Origin: Actinomadura sp. NBRC 104412 | GTDB lineage: Bacteria > Actinomycetota > Actinomycetes > Streptosporangiales > Streptosporangiaceae | Direction: 5' to 3' | DNA length: 64,000 nucleotides | Assembly (NCBI RefSeq): GCF_030269515.1 | Contig: NZ_BSTM01000014.1 | Location: forward strand, 73,733-137,732 | In this document: positions 16,413-24,867 of the stretch, one piece after another | Layout of the letters: each line of letters begins with the position of its first letter | Position numbering within the stretch: position 1 is the stretch's first letter | Notes under the pieces: model-generated | The model's input: only the letters and a program-made list of their open reading frames with translations | What the model was told of the DNA's origin: nothing | Database searches by the model: none | Translations under genes and position numbers: made by a program

Positions 16413-17735
16413 ATGGTCTCAGCTCTTCTCGCGCTGATCGCGACCCTCGGCTGCGTGGCGGCCACCGGGTTGCTGGTGAAGCGCGCCTCCAAGGAGCGGC
16501 TGCTCTACCTGATCGCCTGGTCGGTGACCCAGGTGGGCCTGTCGCTGGCGCTGATCTCGATGGCGCTGGGCTTCCTCCTCGGCTTCAACGGCCTGTTCTT
16601 CCGGGTCATGGAGATGGGCGCGGCGCTGCTCGGGCCGATGTGGCTGGCGCTCGGCATGATCGAGCTGATCGCCCGTCCCGTCCAGGTGCGGTTCGGCGCC
16701 TGGCTCTACGCCGTCTCCTACAGCGTGGTGGCGGTGGTGATCCTCCTGGTGGACCCGACCAGGGGCACGTTCACCACGTCGCTGCCCAAGCCGGGCAAGA
16801 CCTATGACGCGCTGCCGCTGCTGCTGATCGACGGCGCCCATGTGGTCGCCGTGATCGCGCTGGTGGCCTGCCTGGCGGTGACCGCGCTGCTGGCGGGCCG
16901 GCGCGACCGGGAGGCCGGCGAGCTGCTGATCCCGATCGCGCTGGTGGCGCTGGCCGGGGTGCTGGTGGTGAGCGGCACCCGCGGGTTCCTGCCGGGCCCG
17001 CTCGCGGTGATCGCGCTGGGCGGCGCCGCCGGGCTTGTCTGGTACGGGGCGATGCGCACGATCCCGGTGTACGACGAGGACGCGGGGTACGACGAGGATC
17101 GTTATGGCGACGATCGCTATGGCGACGACCGTTATGGCGACGCGCCCGCAACGGGGTACGAGGAGCAGCCCTACGCCGACCAGGGCCAGCAGTCCTACGC
17201 GGCGCCACCACCGTCCCAGGGGAGGAGAAGGAGCAGGCGAGGGGAGCTGCGTTTCCCCGAACCGGCCGAGGAGCCGCTGCCGCCCCTGGCCGAGCCCGCG
17301 GCGGCGACCGTCAACGACGACCTCAGGGCCATGATCCCCGAGCCTTCGCCGCCGGGCGCCGCGCCCGGCATGCCGGGCATGCCGGGAGGGGTCGACCTGT
17401 CCGCCGCGTGCGGGCAGATCACCGTCTACACCCTGCTGGACGGGCGCGAGGAGGCGTTCGACCGGCAGGCCGAGGAGCTGGTGCAGGCCGCCCGCACCAG
17501 CGAGCCGGACACGCTGATCTTCACCTGCCACGAGGTGGTGAACGCGCCCACGCAGCGGATCTTCTACCAGCTGTTCCGCGACCAGGCCGCGTTCGCCGCG
17601 CACCAGCGCCAGCCGTACCTGCGCCGGTTCCTGGCCGAGTCGCGGACGCACGTACTGGCCACCAACGTCATCGAGCTCAAGTTGGGATCGGCCAAGCTGC
17701 CCCCGGCGGTCAACCCCGTGAGCCCGGGACGATGA
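16413..17735 (+). CDS. Membrane protein fused to a C-terminal antibiotic-biosynthesis-monooxygenase (ABM) domain
   Basis: A protein of about 440 residues. The N-terminal half has about seven membrane helices (about 1-230). Then comes a polar linker with three DRYGD repeats (15-bp units near 17098-17142) and Pro-rich segments. The last about 95 residues (QITVYTLLDGREEAFDRQAE onward) form a ferredoxin-like ABM/quinol-monooxygenase fold. ATG 16413 is chosen because the first helix starts there; upstream in-frame ATG 16401 is possible. It lies divergent from bldN, with the glutaredoxin start overlapping its stop. Function unknown; the ABM domain is probably cytoplasmic. Confidence 0.75.
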   Translation: MVSALLALIATLGCVAATGLLVKRASKERLLYLIAWSVTQVGLSLALISMALGFLLGFNGLFFRVMEMGAALLGPMWLALGMIELIARPVQVRFGAWLYAVSYSVVAVVILLVDPTRGTFTTSLPKPGKTYDALPLLLIDGAHVVAVIALVACLAVTALLAGRRDREAGELLIPIALVALAGVLVVSGTRGFLPGPLAVIALGGAAGLVWYGAMRTIPVYDEDAGYDEDRYGDDRYGDDRYGDAPATGYEEQPYADQGQQSYAAPPPSQGRRRSRRGELRFPEPAEEPLPPLAEPAAATVNDDLRAMIPEPSPPGAAPGMPGMPGGVDLSAACGQITVYTLLDGREEAFDRQAEELVQAARTSEPDTLIFTCHEVVNAPTQRIFYQLFRDQAAFAAHQRQPYLRRFLAESRTHVLATNVIELKLGSAKLPPAVNPVSPGR

Positions 17736-18022
17736 GCCGGACACCGAGCCGGATGCCGAGCCCGGACGAGGTGCTGATCACCCTGTACGGCAAGCCGGGC
17801 TGCCACCTGTGCGAGGACGCCCGCGCGGTGATCGAGCGGGTCGCGGCGGACCTGGGCGTGCGCTGGGAGGAGCGGGACATCACCCGGTCGGAGGAGGACA
17901 CCCGGCGCTACTGGGAGCAGATCCCCGTCACGCTGATCAACGGGGTGCAGCACGACTTCTGGCGGGTGGACGAGTCCAGGCTGAGGGCGGCGATCGGGGA
18001 ATTGCTCGGCCGCGCCCGGTAA
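17732..18022 (+). CDS. Glutaredoxin-family (DUF836-like) thiol-redox protein
   Basis: 96-residue thioredoxin-fold protein with a CHLC redox motif near residue 24 (YGKPGCHLCEDARAVIE) and the cis-Pro region IPVTLING. ATG 17732 overlaps the stop of the membrane-ABM gene (ATGA). It lies immediately upstream of rex, as I recall from Streptomyces. A role in thiol redox balance is plausible, but its partner is unknown. Confidence 0.85.
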   Translation: MSRTPSRMPSPDEVLITLYGKPGCHLCEDARAVIERVAADLGVRWEERDITRSEEDTRRYWEQIPVTLINGVQHDFWRVDESRLRAAIGELLGRAR

Positions 18023-18174
18023 TTCCGCGACTATTTGCCATGTCTTGTCCGTCACATCGGCGGGCCGCCGAGCCGCCCTTCCATGCCCCGTCGAACGCCG
18101 CGAAGCCCCAGGTGAGGCGGGGTTTCGTCGGATCGGGTCCGGGCGGCGCCCAATCCGTTCGCGGGGGGCCGACT

Positions 18175-18192
18175 TTGTGCGTCTATTCACAA
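18175..18192. promoter_or_regulatory. Rex operator in the rex promoter
   Basis: TTGTGCGTCTATTCACAA differs from the Rex consensus (TTGTGAA-N4-TTCACAA) by few bases. It overlaps the -35 and spacer of a promoter-like pair ending in TAATCT (18197-18202). It lies 130 bp before the rex start, so Rex probably represses its own operon. Confidence 0.8.
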
Positions 18193-18196
18193 AGGC

Positions 18197-18202
18197 TAAT
18201 CT
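18197..18202 (+). promoter_or_regulatory. Candidate -10 element for rex-hemACD
   Basis: TAATCT, with TTGTGC as a possible -35 element 16 nt upstream inside the Rex operator. The geometry would let bound Rex block RNA polymerase. Confidence 0.5.
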
Positions 18203-18321
18203 GAGAGGCAGCCCTGGAGGCCACGACCGAGGCCGGACGACCCCGATCGCGCGCGACCGGGGCGAGGGGTTCCCGGGCCCCGCCCCGAAGTGCCCAGCGT
18301 CGAGCCCCCGAAGAGCAGGCC

Positions 18322-19059
18322 GTGACACCTCGACAGAACCGCAACCGCGATCGCGCCGACCGTGGCATCCCCGAGGCCACCGTCGCGCGGCTGCCGGTCT
18401 ACCTGCGCGCCCTGCACAGCCTGCAGGAACGTGGGGTGGCCACCGTCTCCTCCGAGGAGCTGGCGTCGGCCGCCGGGGTCAACTCCGCCAAGCTCCGCAA
18501 GGACCTGTCCCATCTCGGGTCGTACGGCACCCGCGGGGTCGGCTACGAGGTCGAGTACCTCGTGTACCAGATATCCCGTGAGCTGGGACTCACCCAAGAT
18601 TGGGTAGTCGCCATCATCGGGGTAGGTAACCTGGGCCGGGCACTGGCAGGCTATGGGGGGTTCGCCTCCCGTGGCTTCCGCGTGGCGGGCCTGCTGGACG
18701 CCGACGACGCGATCGTCGGGCAGGAGATCTCCGGGATGACGGTGGAGCACATCGACCGGCTGGAGGACCTGATCGCCGAGCGGGGCGTGTCGATCGCCGT
18801 GATCGCCACGCCCGCCGCGGCGGCGCAGGGGGTCTGTGACCGGGTGGTCGCGGCGGGGGTCACCAGCGTGCTCAACTTCGCGCCGGTGGTCCTGTCGGTG
18901 CCCGACGGCGTGGACGTGCGCAAGGTCGATCTGTCCATCGAGCTGCAGATCCTGGCGTTCCACGAGCAGCGCAAGGCCGGTGGACCCGGCGACCACGACC
19001 CGCGGGCCGGGGAGGGCCCGCCGGGGACGACGCAGTACGTGGAGGCTGTGCAGAGGTGA
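18322..19059 (+). CDS. rex: Redox-sensing transcriptional repressor Rex
   Basis: 245-residue NADH/NAD+-sensing repressor. A winged-helix N-terminus (residues about 15-80, VSSEELASAAGVNSAKLRKD) is followed by a Rossmann domain with GVGNLGRAL (about 97-105) and a C-terminal swapped helix (VDLSIELQILAFHEQ). Rex leaves DNA when NADH rises, derepressing respiratory genes. GTG 18322 is the start. It heads the haem operon, and its likely sites lie upstream of itself and upstream of the menJ-nuo genes in this window. Confidence 0.95.
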   Translation: MTPRQNRNRDRADRGIPEATVARLPVYLRALHSLQERGVATVSSEELASAAGVNSAKLRKDLSHLGSYGTRGVGYEVEYLVYQISRELGLTQDWVVAIIGVGNLGRALAGYGGFASRGFRVAGLLDADDAIVGQEISGMTVEHIDRLEDLIAERGVSIAVIATPAAAAQGVCDRVVAAGVTSVLNFAPVVLSVPDGVDVRKVDLSIELQILAFHEQRKAGGPGDHDPRAGEGPPGTTQYVEAVQR

Positions 19060-19084
19060 GTGGCGGCGGCGGGAGCGGATCATC

Positions 19085-20452
19085 ATGAGCGTGTTGGTCG
19101 TGGGGCTGAGCCATCGCAGCGCCCCGGTGGCGATGCTGGAGCGCGCGGCGGTCACCGGGGACGACCTGGTCAAGCTGCTGCACGAGGTGCATGACGGCGT
19201 CCACGTGGGCGAGGCCGCGATCGTCTCGACCTGCAACCGGGTCGAGGTGTACGCGGTCGTCGACAAGTTCCACGGCGGCGTGTCGGCCATCTCCGATCTG
19301 CTGTCGCGGCATTCGGGCATCCCGCTCGACGACCTCGCCCGCCATCTCTACGTCCACTACGAGGACCGCGCCGTCCAGCACGCGTTCTCGGTGGCGTGCG
19401 GGCTGGAGTCGATGGTCGTCGGGGAGGGGCAGATCCTCGGGCAGCTCCGGCAGGCGTTCCGGCTGGCGCAGGAGCGCGGCACGCTCGGCCGCGTGCTGCA
19501 CGACGTCCTGCAACACGCCCTGCGGGTCGGCAAGCGCGCGCACCACGAGACCGGCATCGACAAGGCGGGGGCCTCGCTGGTCTCCGTCGGCCTGGACGTG
19601 GCCGCCGCGCATCTGGGGCCGCTCGACCGGGTCCGCGCGCTGGTCGTCGGGGCCGGGTCGATGAGCGGACTGGCCGTGGCGACGCTGTCCCGGGCCGGTG
19701 CCCGCGAGATCGTCGTGGCCAACCGCACCTATGACCGCGCCGTCCGGCTGGCGGAGTCGGCGTCCGTGCCCGCCCGCGCCGTGGAGCTGTGGACGGTGGA
19801 CGCCGAGCTGGCCGACGCCGACCTGATCGTCTCCTGCACCGGGGCGGGCGGGCTCGTGCTGACCGCCGAGCAGCTCGCGGCCCGGGGCGTGGGCGGGGAC
19901 GGGCGGCGCCGCTTCTTCCTCGACCTCGCGCTGCCGCACGACATCGACCGGTCCGTCCGCGACCTTCCCGGCGTGGAGCTGGCGGGCCTGGACGATCTGC
20001 GCACCGCGCAGGAGGCGGCGGACGCGATCGGGCCGGAGGCGGTGGAGGCCGTCCGCCGGATCGTCATGGACGAGGTGGCGGCGTTCCTGGACGCGGCCCG
20101 CGCCGCGTCGGTCGCCCCGACCGTGGTGGCGCTGCGCAGCAAGGCCGCCGAGGTCGTGGACGCCGAGCTGGCCCGGCTGTCCGGGCGGCTGCCCGAGCTG
20201 GACGAGCGGGCGCGCAAGGAGATCGCCCAGACCGTGCGGCGCGTCGTCGACAAGCTGCTGCACGCGCCGACCGTACGGGTCAAGGAGCTGGCCTCCGCCC
20301 CGGGCGGCGACACCTACGCCGAGGCCCTCCGCGAGCTCTTCGATCTCGACCCGAAGGCCCCCGAGGCCGTCCAGCGCGCCGACATCCACGGCGATGCCGC
20401 CGGGTCGTCGTCCCGGAAGGGGACGGCCGACATGAACAGGGAGGCGCGGTGA
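19085..20452 (+). CDS. hemA: Glutamyl-tRNA reductase
   Basis: 455-residue enzyme of the C5 haem pathway that makes glutamate-1-semialdehyde from Glu-tRNA with NADPH. The catalytic Cys is in STCNRVE (about residue 50), followed by GEGQILGQ and, in the NADPH domain, VVGAGSMSG; a C-terminal dimerisation domain is present. The C-terminal tail (about 430-455) is low-complexity and variable. It starts 25 bp after rex; the stop overlaps the hemC GTG, so hemA and hemC are translationally coupled. Rex control is likely. Confidence 0.96.
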   Translation: MSVLVVGLSHRSAPVAMLERAAVTGDDLVKLLHEVHDGVHVGEAAIVSTCNRVEVYAVVDKFHGGVSAISDLLSRHSGIPLDDLARHLYVHYEDRAVQHAFSVACGLESMVVGEGQILGQLRQAFRLAQERGTLGRVLHDVLQHALRVGKRAHHETGIDKAGASLVSVGLDVAAAHLGPLDRVRALVVGAGSMSGLAVATLSRAGAREIVVANRTYDRAVRLAESASVPARAVELWTVDAELADADLIVSCTGAGGLVLTAEQLAARGVGGDGRRRFFLDLALPHDIDRSVRDLPGVELAGLDDLRTAQEAADAIGPEAVEAVRRIVMDEVAAFLDAARAASVAPTVVALRSKAAEVVDAELARLSGRLPELDERARKEIAQTVRRVVDKLLHAPTVRVKELASAPGGDTYAEALRELFDLDPKAPEAVQRADIHGDAAGSSSRKGTADMNREAR

Positions 20453-21402
20453 CCGCGCTCAAGCTGGGGACGCGCAAGAGCCTGATGGCGACCACGCAGT
20501 CGCAGGGCGTCGCCGACGCCCTGACCCGCCTCACCGGCCGGGCCGTCGAGCTGGTCGGGATCACGACCGAGGGCGATGTCTCCAAGGCGCAGCTCGCCCA
20601 GATGGGCGGCACCGGCGTGTTCGTCAGCGCGCTGCGCGACCATCTGCTCTCCGGCGACATCGACTTCGCGGTCCACTCGCTCAAGGACCTCCCCACCGGT
20701 CCGGCCGAGGGCATCACGCTGGCCGCGACGCCCCGCCGCGACGACCCGCGCGACGCGCTATGCTCCGCGCCCCTGCCTTCGCCCCACCCCCCGGGCGGTC
20801 TTCCGAAGCTGGCCGACCTGCCGCGCGCCGCCCGCGTCGGCACCGGCTCGCCGCGCCGCGTGGCGCAACTGAAGGCGTTGCGTTCCGACCTGGAGGTGGT
20901 GCCGATCCGCGGCAACGCCGACACCCGGCTGCGCAAGGTCACCGGCGGTGAGCTCGACGCGGTGGTGCTCGCGTACGCGGGCCTGCGCCGGATCGGCCGG
21001 ATGGACGACGTCGCCGAGATCTTCGAGCCCGACCAGATGCTGCCCGCGCCCGGCCAGGGCTCGCTGGCCGTGGAGTGCCGCAGCGACCGGGCCGACCTCC
21101 GCGAGCTGCTGGCCACGGTGGACGACCCCGCCACCAGGGCGGCCGTCACCGCGGAACGCACCGTACTCGCCGTGCTGGAGGCGGGCTGCTCGGCGCCCGT
21201 GGGCGCCTACGCCGCCGTCCAGGACCACGGCCGGGAAGAACAGGAGCTGCACCTGACGGCCGCCGTCGTCGCTCACGACGGCGCCCGGCAGATCAGGCTG
21301 TCCGCAAGCGGCCATCCCGGCGACGCGGAGCGGATCGGGCGGGGGCTCGCCGCCGACCTGCTCGCCCTGGGCGCCGATCAGTTGATGGGGGAGCGAGAGT
21401 GA
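20449..21402 (+). CDS. hemC: Hydroxymethylbilane synthase (porphobilinogen deaminase)
   Basis: 317-residue enzyme that joins four porphobilinogens into hydroxymethylbilane. The dipyrromethane-cofactor Cys lies in EAGCSAPVGAYA, and substrate-binding Arg/Asp motifs include HSLKDLPT, GTGSPRR and RGNADTRLRKV. GTG 20449 overlaps the hemA stop and the stop overlaps the hemD GTG. Compared with the family it has a short Pro-rich loop near residue 110 (PLPSPHPPGG). Confidence 0.96.
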   Translation: MTALKLGTRKSLMATTQSQGVADALTRLTGRAVELVGITTEGDVSKAQLAQMGGTGVFVSALRDHLLSGDIDFAVHSLKDLPTGPAEGITLAATPRRDDPRDALCSAPLPSPHPPGGLPKLADLPRAARVGTGSPRRVAQLKALRSDLEVVPIRGNADTRLRKVTGGELDAVVLAYAGLRRIGRMDDVAEIFEPDQMLPAPGQGSLAVECRSDRADLRELLATVDDPATRAAVTAERTVLAVLEAGCSAPVGAYAAVQDHGREEQELHLTAAVVAHDGARQIRLSASGHPGDAERIGRGLAADLLALGADQLMGERE

Positions 21403-23018
21403 GCCCCGCTAAGCAGACCTCCGCGAAGTACGGCACGGCCAAGCCGCTGCCGGCCAAGCCGGTGTCACGGGAGTTCCCGGGCGTCGCGCTGGTCGGCATG
21501 GGCCCGGGGGATCCCGGGCTGCTGACGTTGCGCGCCGCCGAGGCGCTGCGGAAGGCCGACCTGGTCATCGCCGACCGGGCCGGGTGCCCGCCGGAGATCC
21601 TGGCGCACTGCCGCGAGGACGCCGAGATCGTCGACACCGCCGAGGGCGGGCACCTCGAACTCGCCGTGCGGGCCGCGAAGGCCGGCCGGTACGTCGTCCG
21701 GCTGTTCCGCGGCGACCCCGGCCTGGCCTGCGACCTCGCGGGCGAGGGCGGTGGGCTGGAGAAGGCCGGCGTCCCGTTCCAGGTGATCCCGGGCGTGTCC
21801 GCGGTGACCGGGGTGCCCGGGTACGCGGGCATCCCGCTGACCGACGCCGACCACCGCGAGGTCCGGATCGTCGACATCGGCGAGGGCGGCGTCGACTGGG
21901 ACCGGTTCTCCTCGCCGGACGCCACCCTGGTCGTCCTGGGCGCGGAGAACACCGTCGCCGAGGTCGCCAAGGGGCTGATCGCGGCGGGCCGTCCCGACAC
22001 CACGCCCGCCGCGATGACCACCCTGGGCACCACCACCGAGCAGGAGACGGTGGTCTCCACGCTGCAGCGGCTCGCCGCCGACACCAAGGGCATGGAGGCC
22101 CCGGCGATGATCATCGTCGGGGACGTGGTGACCTGGCGGGACCGGCTGGCCTGGTTCGAGACCAAGCCGCTGTTCGGCTGGCGGGTGCTGGTGCCGCGCA
22201 CCAAGGAGCAGGCCGCGTCGCTGTCGGAGCAGCTCCGCGAGTACGGCGCCGTGCCCGAGGAGGTCCCCACCATCTCGGTGGAGCCGCCGCGCACCCCGCA
22301 GCAGATGGAACGTGCCGTGAAGGGCCTGGTCACCGGACGGTACGAGTGGGTGGTCTTCACCTCCACCAACGCCGTGCGGGCCGTCCGCGAGAAGTTCTCC
22401 GACTACGGCCTGGACGCCCGCGCGTTCGCCGGGCTCAAGGTCGCGGCCGTGGGCGAACAGACGTCCCGGGCGCTGGTGGAGTTCGGCGTGCAGCCCGACC
22501 TGGTGCCGACCGGGCAGCAGTCCAGCGAGGGCCTGCTGGAGGTCTGGCCGCCCTACGACGAGGACCTGGACCCGATCAACCGGATCCTGCTGCCGCGCGC
22601 CGACATCGCCACCGACACCCTCATCGCCGGGCTGACCGACCTCGGCTGGGAGTGCGAGGACGTGACCGCGTACCGGACGGTGCGGGCCGCGCCGCCGCCC
22701 GCGCCGATCCGCGAGGCGATCAAGGGCGGCGGGTTCGACGCGGTGCTGTTCACCTCGTCCTCCACGGTCAAGAACCTGATCGGGATCGCCGGCAAGCCGC
22801 ACAACGTCACGGTGATCGCCTGCATCGGCCCGCAGACCGCCAAGACGGCCGAGGAATACGGGCTGCGGGTCGATGTGCTGTCAGAGAAACCGTCGGTGTC
22901 GGCGCTCGCCGAGGCGCTGGCGGAGTACGGTGCCAGGCGGAGGGCCACGCAGATCGAGAACGGCGACCCGCTGCGCAAGCCGAGCCAGATGCGCCGGGGC
23001 GCCCGCCGCCGCAGGTGA
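21399..23018 (+). CDS. hemD: Bifunctional uroporphyrinogen-III C-methyltransferase / uroporphyrinogen-III synthase
   Basis: 539-residue fusion protein. Residues about 25-260 form a tetrapyrrole methylase of CobA type (VALVGMGPGDPGLLTLRAAE, VVRLFRGDP, IPGVSAVTGVPGYAGIPLT). Residues about 268-515 are uroporphyrinogen-III synthase (WRVLVPRTKEQAASLSEQLR, VFTSTNAVRAV, VLFTSSSTVKNLIGI). It thus closes the tetrapyrrole ring and can direct it to sirohaem or cobalamin. The fusion is normal in actinomycetes. The tail (about 515-539) is basic. GTG 21399 overlaps the hemC stop. Confidence 0.93.
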   Translation: MSPAKQTSAKYGTAKPLPAKPVSREFPGVALVGMGPGDPGLLTLRAAEALRKADLVIADRAGCPPEILAHCREDAEIVDTAEGGHLELAVRAAKAGRYVVRLFRGDPGLACDLAGEGGGLEKAGVPFQVIPGVSAVTGVPGYAGIPLTDADHREVRIVDIGEGGVDWDRFSSPDATLVVLGAENTVAEVAKGLIAAGRPDTTPAAMTTLGTTTEQETVVSTLQRLAADTKGMEAPAMIIVGDVVTWRDRLAWFETKPLFGWRVLVPRTKEQAASLSEQLREYGAVPEEVPTISVEPPRTPQQMERAVKGLVTGRYEWVVFTSTNAVRAVREKFSDYGLDARAFAGLKVAAVGEQTSRALVEFGVQPDLVPTGQQSSEGLLEVWPPYDEDLDPINRILLPRADIATDTLIAGLTDLGWECEDVTAYRTVRAAPPPAPIREAIKGGGFDAVLFTSSSTVKNLIGIAGKPHNVTVIACIGPQTAKTAEEYGLRVDVLSEKPSVSALAEALAEYGARRRATQIENGDPLRKPSQMRRGARRRR

Positions 23019-23066
23019 CCCGCCGTGGCGGGTGAGCCACGGCGGCCCAGCAACGAGAGAGGACGC

Positions 23067-24053
23067 ATGACTGCCCGCTTTCCCGTGGCGCGGCCCCGCC
23101 GGCTGCGCCGCACACCCGCGCTGCGGCGCCTGGTCGCCGAGACCCGGCTCGCTTCCGCCGACCTGATCCTTCCGATGTTCGTCAAGGAGGGCATCGCCGA
23201 GCCCCAGCCGATCCCGTCCATGCCCGGCGTGTACCAGCACACCCGGGAGAGCCTGCGCAAGGCGGCGCACGACGCGGTCGAGGCGGGCGTCGGCGGGATC
23301 ATCCTGTTCGGCATACCCGCGGCCAAGGACGGCACCGGCTCGGCCGCCGACGACCCGGCCGGGATCGTCCAGGCCGCGGTCCGCGACCTGGTGTCCGACC
23401 TGGGCGACAGCACCGTGATCATCACGGATCTGTGCCTGGACGAGTTCACCGACCACGGGCACTGCGGCATCCTCACCCCGTCCGGCGAGATCGACAACGA
23501 CGCGACGCTGGAGCGGTATGCCTCGATCGCGGTCGCGCAGGCCGAGGCGGGCGTGGCCGTGGTCGCGCCGAGCGGGATGATGGACGGCCAGGTCGGCGCG
23601 ATCCGCACCGCGCTGGACGAGGCCGGCCACCCGGACGTGGCGATCATGGCGTACTCCGCCAAGTACGCCTCCGCCTACTACGGCCCGTTCCGGGACGCGG
23701 CCGAGTGCGCGCCACGGTTCGGCGACCGTTCGTCCCACCAGCAGGACCCGGCCAACGCGGACGAGGCGCTGCGCGAAGTGCTGCTTGACCTCGACGAGGG
23801 CGCGGACGTGGTCATGGTCAAGCCCGCGGGGCCCTACCTGGACATCGTGCGGAGGGTCCGCGACACCGTCCAGGTGCCGGTGGCGGCGTACCAGGTCAGC
23901 GGCGAGTACTCGATGATCGAGGCGGCGGCGGCCAACGGCTGGCTGGACCGGGAGCGGACGGTCATGGAGTCGCTGACCGCGATCCGGCGGGCGGGCGCCG
24001 ACATCATCCTGACGTACTACGCGGCCGAGGTGGCGCGCGTCCTGCGGGGCTGA
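23067..24053 (+). CDS. hemB: Delta-aminolevulinic acid dehydratase (porphobilinogen synthase)
   Basis: 328-residue enzyme that condenses two 5-aminolevulinates into porphobilinogen. The two active-site Lys segments are AYSAKYASAYYGPFRDA and MVKPAGPYLDI. The metal-binding region (DLCLDEFTDHGHCGIL) has a single Cys and acidic residues, consistent with the Mg-type rather than the Zn three-Cys form. ATG 23067 follows GAGAGAGG. It is 48 bp after hemD and is followed by a probable terminator. Confidence 0.95.
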   Translation: MTARFPVARPRRLRRTPALRRLVAETRLASADLILPMFVKEGIAEPQPIPSMPGVYQHTRESLRKAAHDAVEAGVGGIILFGIPAAKDGTGSAADDPAGIVQAAVRDLVSDLGDSTVIITDLCLDEFTDHGHCGILTPSGEIDNDATLERYASIAVAQAEAGVAVVAPSGMMDGQVGAIRTALDEAGHPDVAIMAYSAKYASAYYGPFRDAAECAPRFGDRSSHQQDPANADEALREVLLDLDEGADVVMVKPAGPYLDIVRRVRDTVQVPVAAYQVSGEYSMIEAAAANGWLDRERTVMESLTAIRRAGADIILTYYAAEVARVLRG

Positions 24054-24073
24054 GGCCCGGACGCCCGCGTTCC

Positions 24074-24097
24074 GGTGATCGCTTGCCGATGATCACC
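24074..24097 (+). terminator. Hairpin after hemB
   Basis: GGTGATC (24074-24080) and GATCACC (24091-24097) form a 7-bp stem with a 10-nt loop, 20 bp after the hemB stop. Probable end of the rex-hemACDB transcript. Confidence 0.55.
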
Positions 24098-24197
24098 CCG
24101 GTCTAGTCACTTAGGACCGTTTCCTCGGGGTCGCCGTGTCCCACCTCACGGCCCAGCGGCATCATCGGTACCAAGGAACCTGGCTGAGGGGGGCGCG

Positions 24198-24857
24198 ATG
24201 CTGGTGGTCTCGGGGGGAAGACGGCAGCGGACCGGACGCGGCCGGACGGCGGCGGCCGCGCGCGCGTACGCCGAGCTGGGCTGGCCCGTGATCCCCGGAG
24301 CGCACCCCCCGGCGGCGGGCGACCGCGCGTGTTCCTGTGACCGGCTCGGCTGTCCCGACCCGGCCGCGCACCCGCTGTCGGGCGCGTGGGCGCTGGAGGC
24401 CACCGTCGACACGGCCACGCTGGACCGGTGGTGGAGCAAACGTCCCGACGCCAACATCGTCCTGCCGACCGGCCGGGTCTTCGACGTGTTCGACGTCCCC
24501 GCACGGGCCGGGGAGCTCGCGCTGGAACGGATCGACCGTGCGGGCCTGCCGGTCGGGCCGGTCGCGTCCGTGGCGGGCGAGCGCTCCCTGTTCTTCGTCG
24601 CGACCAGGGGCGCTCCCGTGGACGAGGACGAATGGTGGTCGTGCCATCTGGACTGCTCGCCGGAGACGATCGCCGACACCCCGGGCATGCGGTGGCACTG
24701 CCGCGACAGCTACGTGCTCGCCCCGCCGTCCGCCCTTCCCTATGGCCGCCAGGTCACCTGGCTGCGCGAGCCCGGGGACGGGCCGCTGCCCGACCCGCTG
24801 CGGCTTCTCGAAGTGCTGTCCGACAGCTGCGAGGCCGCCGAGCACACCGCCTGCTGA
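24198..24857 (+). CDS. Bifunctional DNA primase/polymerase (Prim-Pol) domain protein
   Basis: 219-residue protein. YAELGWPVIPGAHP is the typical N-terminal Prim-Pol strand, followed by a Cys-rich insert (CSCDRLGCPDPAAHPL) and RWWSKRPDANIVLPTGRVFD. Where active enzymes have DxD-type metal ligands, this one has VFDVFDVPARAGE. There is no helicase or ATPase domain, and it is not beside phage genes. It may act in replication or repair, or be a non-catalytic relative. It ends 10 bp before the convergent kinase-like gene. Confidence 0.75.
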   Translation: MLVVSGGRRQRTGRGRTAAAARAYAELGWPVIPGAHPPAAGDRACSCDRLGCPDPAAHPLSGAWALEATVDTATLDRWWSKRPDANIVLPTGRVFDVFDVPARAGELALERIDRAGLPVGPVASVAGERSLFFVATRGAPVDEDEWWSCHLDCSPETIADTPGMRWHCRDSYVLAPPSALPYGRQVTWLREPGDGPLPDPLRLLEVLSDSCEAAEHTAC

Positions 24858-24867
24858 CGTCCTCCCC

